DNA of 14,683 nucleotides. It comes from Actinomycetota bacterium. Lineage in GTDB: Bacteria > Actinomycetota > Thermoleophilia > Solirubrobacterales > Thermoleophilaceae. Below are positions 12,492 to 14,683 of this stretch, in pieces. The notes under the pieces were generated by a model. That model worked only from the letters and a program-made list of their open reading frames with translations, made no database searches and was not told where the DNA came from. Numbering within the stretch: position 1 is the first letter of the stretch; each line of letters begins with the position of its first letter. The position numbers were made by a program, and so were the translations under genes. The stretch covers positions 10,263 to 24,945 of the forward strand of contig VAXR01000089.1 of assembly GCA_005885165.1 (NCBI GenBank). The letters are read 5' to 3'.

Positions 12492-13782
12492 GCGCGCGCC
12501 CGACTCGCGCGAGTTCGGGCGGGGGGCGGCCGTCCTCTCGGTCGGAATCGCAGCGACCGGCGTCGTCACCTACGCCTACTTCGCCCTCGCCAGCCACGCG
12601 CTGACGAGCAGCGCATACGGCGGGATCGCGCTCTTGTGGTCGGCGGTTTTCGTCGTGGTGTCGGTCCTGTACCGGCCGGTCGAGCAGCTGCTGTCGCGGA
12701 CGATTGCCGATCGCGAGGCGCGCGGCGCGGCGGGCGGCCAGCACCTGCGCGTGGCGGCGACGATCCAGATCTCGCTGGCGGCCGCGTATGTGATCGCGGC
12801 GCTCGCGCTCCACCACCCGCTCGAGCACGGGCTGCTCGGCGGAGCCTCGACGCTGTACTGGGTGATGGTCGCCGCGGTGCCGTGCTACGCCGCGAGCTAC
12901 TTCGCCCGCGGCTTCCTGGCCGGGCACCGGCGCTTCGGGCTGTACGGGCTGCTCGTGTTCGTCGAGTCGGCGTCGCGGTGCGCGTTCGCCCTGGCCGTTG
13001 TCGTGGGCATCGCGCACGGGCAGGCGGCGGTCGCGCTCGGCATCGCCGCGGCGCCGCTCCTCTCGCTGTCGGTGGTGCCGTGGGCGCTCCGGCGGCGGCT
13101 GCGGTCGCGCACCGAGGCCGGCGACCCGGCGCTGGCCACGGCGCCGGAGGGCGAGCTCACGCTCGCGCGCGGTGCGGGGTTCGCGGGCGCCGTGCTCGCG
13201 ATCATGCTCGCCGAGCAGACCTTCCTCAACGCGGGCCCGCTGCTCGTGAAGGCGACCGAGACGCACCGGGCCGCGGCGCTGGCGGGTTTCGCCTTCAACG
13301 TCCTCCTGATCGCGCGCGCGCCGCTGCAGCTCTTCCAGGCCGTCCAGACGTCGATCCTCCCGCACCTGACCCGGCTGCGCGCGGCCGGCCGCGACGACCC
13401 GTTCCGCCGCAGCGTGGCGGTCACGATCCTGGCCGTGGCGGCCTTTGCCGCGATCGTCGCGCTCGCCATGGTCGCGCTCGGCCCGACGATCATGCGGGCC
13501 GCGTTCGGCGGCCACGGCCACTACGCGCGCGGCGGCCTGGTGGCCGTCGCCGGCGGCATGGGGCTCTACCTATCGGCGGCCACGCTCAATCAGGCGGCGC
13601 TGGCCCGCGGGCGCGCGCGGCAGGCCGCGGTGTGCTGGATCGCGGCCGCGGTCGCCTTCGTGCTCGCGCTGGTGGTGCCGCGTTTCGACCAGCGGCTGCT
13701 GCAGGTCGAGCTCGCGTACCTGGGCGGGGCGGCGCTGCTGTGCGTGCTGCTGTACGGCCTGTACCGGCGGTCGGCGCCCTAG
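12475..13782 (+). CDS. Oligosaccharide flippase-like (Wzx/MATE-superfamily) membrane protein
   Basis: This 435-residue hydrophobic protein appears to have about 11-12 membrane segments, starting near residue 18 (AAVLSVGIAATGVVTYAYF). It has features of polysaccharide flippases of the MOP superfamily: SSAYGGIALLWSAVFVVV in the first repeat, YRPVEQLLSRTIADREARG at the first cytoplasmic turn, ARGFLAGHRRFGLYG in the middle, and LLIARAPLQLFQAVQTSILPHL in the second half. Such proteins move polyprenyl-linked oligosaccharides across the cytoplasmic membrane. The start is taken as TTG 12475, which overlaps the methyltransferase end by 17 bases; no nearby in-frame ATG or GTG was found, and no Shine-Dalgarno is visible, so this start is tentative. 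It is last in the GT2-methyltransferase-flippase operon and ends 9 bases before the convergent zinc-ribbon gene. Substrate unknown. Confidence 0.82.
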   Translation: MSVSTERAPDSREFGRGAAVLSVGIAATGVVTYAYFALASHALTSSAYGGIALLWSAVFVVVSVLYRPVEQLLSRTIADREARGAAGGQHLRVAATIQISLAAAYVIAALALHHPLEHGLLGGASTLYWVMVAAVPCYAASYFARGFLAGHRRFGLYGLLVFVESASRCAFALAVVVGIAHGQAAVALGIAAAPLLSLSVVPWALRRRLRSRTEAGDPALATAPEGELTLARGAGFAGAVLAIMLAEQTFLNAGPLLVKATETHRAAALAGFAFNVLLIARAPLQLFQAVQTSILPHLTRLRAAGRDDPFRRSVAVTILAVAAFAAIVALAMVALGPTIMRAAFGGHGHYARGGLVAVAGGMGLYLSAATLNQAALARGRARQAAVCWIAAAVAFVLALVVPRFDQRLLQVELAYLGGAALLCVLLYGLYRRSAP

Positions 13783-13791
13783 CTCGCACCG

Positions 13792-14019
13792 CTAGACGGG
13801 CAGCAGCATGCTCCCGCCGCAGTTGCGGCACTCGACGTTCGCGGTGCTGGCCATCCGCGCGATCGTCGAGTGCTCGCCGCAGTTGGGGCAATCCGAGCGG
13901 AGCTCGTAGCGGCGCAGGCAGTACACGCAGCGGTAACGGCCCGGCAGGTTGGTCGGGCTCAGCCACGGCTCGCCGCACGAGGGGCACGGCGGGCGTCCGA
14001 GCGCGGTCGCGGACTCCAT
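13792..14019 (-). CDS. Small double zinc-ribbon protein
   Basis: This 75-residue protein carries four CxxC knuckles: Cys12/15, Cys31/34, Cys44/47 and Cys64/67, arranged as two consecutive zinc ribbons (CPSC...CVYC and CPNC...CRNC). The pattern and the conserved-looking GEHSTIARM stretch resemble small bacterial zinc-ribbon proteins such as the YfgJ group, whose function is not known. It has no membrane segment or signal peptide, so it is probably cytoplasmic and binds metal, nucleic acid or another protein. ATG 14019 is preferred because CACAAT lies 9 bases upstream; an in-frame GTG at 14040 would add seven residues. It lies 49 bases downstream of rsmB on the same strand and faces the flippase gene across a 9-base gap. 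Confidence 0.7.
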   Translation of the reverse strand: MESATALGRPPCPSCGEPWLSPTNLPGRYRCVYCLRRYELRSDCPNCGEHSTIARMASTANVECRNCGGSMLLPV

Positions 14020-14028
14020 CGCTCGCAG

Positions 14029-14034
14029 ATTGTG
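14029..14034 (-). promoter_or_regulatory. Weak possible -10 (CACAAT) for the zinc-ribbon gene
   Basis: CACAAT on the minus strand shares four of six bases with TATAAT and ends 9 bases before ATG 14019. There is no -35. The gene may equally be read from rsmB. Confidence 0.2.
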
Positions 14035-14068
14035 GCGCACGCGTCAGCTGTCCGTCCGCCCGGCGGCG

Positions 14069-14683
14069 TCAGCCGCCCGGCCTCCGCCGCCGCAGACGTG
14101 CGATGAAGAACCCGTCAGTGCCGTCGCGGTGGGGCAGGAGCTGGAGGAAGCGGCGATCTGTGCCAAGCGAGAATCCGGGCCAGTCTGCGCCGAGGTCGTC
14201 GGCCAAGAGCTCGGGGTGCGTGGACAGCAGCCGGTCGATCTGCAGCTCGTTCTCGGCACTGGTGATCGTGCAGGTCGAGTAGACGAGCACGCCGCCGCGC
14301 CTGAGCTGGCCGGCCGCGGACTCGAGCAGCTCGCGCTGGAGCGCCGCGAGCTCCGCGATCGCAGCGGGGTCCTTGCGCCACCGCGCGTCGGGGCGCGACT
14401 GCAGCGTTCCGAGGTCGGAGCAGGGGGCGTCGAGCAGCGCCCGGTCGAAGCCGCCGGGCTCGACGGGCTCGCGGGCGTCGGCCGTCCTCACGTCGACGAT
14501 GCGGACGCCGAGGCGCGCGCAGTTCGCGCGCAGCTCGTCGGCGCGGGCCGGGTTCGCCTCGACCGAGACGATCTCGCCCCGGCCCTCCATCAGCGCGGCC
14601 AGGTGCGTGGTCTTCGCGCCCGGAGCCGAGCAGAGGTCGAGCACGCGCTCGCCGGGCTGCGGGTCGGCCACCCGGCCGACGAG
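14069..14683 (-). CDS. rsmB: 16S rRNA m5C967 methyltransferase RsmB/Sun, C-terminal fragment
   Basis: These are the last 204 residues of a gene that enters from the right edge. The fragment opens LVGRVADPQPGERVLDLCSAPGAKTTHLA, the SAM-binding motif I of the RsmB/NOL1/NOP2/Sun RNA cytosine-5 methyltransferases (most have PGGKT, here PGAKT). It continues with IVSVEANPARADELRANCARL, then LLDAPCSDLGTLQSRPDARW carrying the first active-site cysteine, and VLVYSTCTITSAENE carrying the catalytic cysteine of the STC motif, and ends with DGFFIARLRRRRPGG. The enzyme methylates cytosine 967 of 16S rRNA in the cytoplasm. Naming it rsmB rather than another family member rests on these motifs; the N-terminal NusB-like RNA-binding domain that would settle it is outside the window. 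Confidence 0.88.
   Translation of the reverse strand, partial: LVGRVADPQPGERVLDLCSAPGAKTTHLAALMEGRGEIVSVEANPARADELRANCARLGVRIVDVRTADAREPVEPGGFDRALLDAPCSDLGTLQSRPDARWRKDPAAIAELAALQRELLESAAGQLRRGGVLVYSTCTITSAENELQIDRLLSTHPELLADDLGADWPGFSLGTDRRFLQLLPHRDGTDGFFIARLRRRRPGG

Noticed and set aside
12636..14282. 548-residue plus-strand open frame across the flippase, zinc-ribbon and rsmB genes
   Set aside because: It is an Arg/Ala/Gly-rich out-of-frame shadow of the flippase that runs antisense through two real genes.
1..14683. CRISPR array, insertion sequence, phage or defence island
   Set aside because: No spaced direct repeats, transposase, integrase or att-like ends were seen, and base composition is uniform.

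Overview
The window is a very GC-rich chromosomal segment with tightly packed genes, several GTG/TTG starts and overlapping start/stop codons. It looks like an actinobacterium, most likely a Thermoleophilia (Solirubrobacterales/Gaiellales-type) lineage. The lineage is inferred from style: leaderless-looking TANNNT promoters and a secreted protein built from SC...LCVAVD repeats plus Ig-like repeats of a kind I associate with that class. No phage, IS, CRISPR, tRNA or rRNA was seen, and no gene-free stretch exceeds 300 bases.

Layout. (1) Bases 1-3685: the 5' end of an NAD-dependent sugar epimerase (minus) diverges from two tandem membrane proteins (plus), a GT39/ArnT-like glycosyltransferase and a 652-residue GT-C-like protein with a large unrecognised C-terminal domain. 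This suggests cell-envelope glycan work. (2) 3871-4555 (minus): a short MOSC-domain protein followed by rpmB (zinc-type bL28). (3) 4671-6200 (minus): a secreted protein with a predicted seven-bladed, cysteine-paired propeller and two duplicated Ig-like domains, behind a good TTGACA/TACGGT promoter. (4) 6268-10725 (minus): riboflavin operon ribD-ribE-ribBA-ribH, with a threonine aldolase attached two bases after ribH. All internal rib junctions overlap, which points to translational coupling. (5) 10813-13782 (plus), diverging from ribD: a polyprenyl-phosphate-type GT2, a SAM methyltransferase and a Wzx/MATE-like flippase, each overlapping the next. This looks like a lipid-linked glycan assembly and export module. 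(6) 13792-14683 (minus): a small double zinc-ribbon protein and the 3' end of rsmB.

Points most worth a second look: the RibB half of RibBA lacks the canonical GHTEA histidine (Gln139 instead) and the usual TTG[IV]SA loop; the ribD/GT2 divergent region holds a perfect 16-bp palindrome and no visible FMN riboswitch; five genes carry a TANNNT hexamer 6-10 bases before the start codon with no Shine-Dalgarno, consistent with leaderless transcription. Much of the window is otherwise ordinary housekeeping and envelope biosynthesis. I did not see a defence system or other clearly undescribed machinery.
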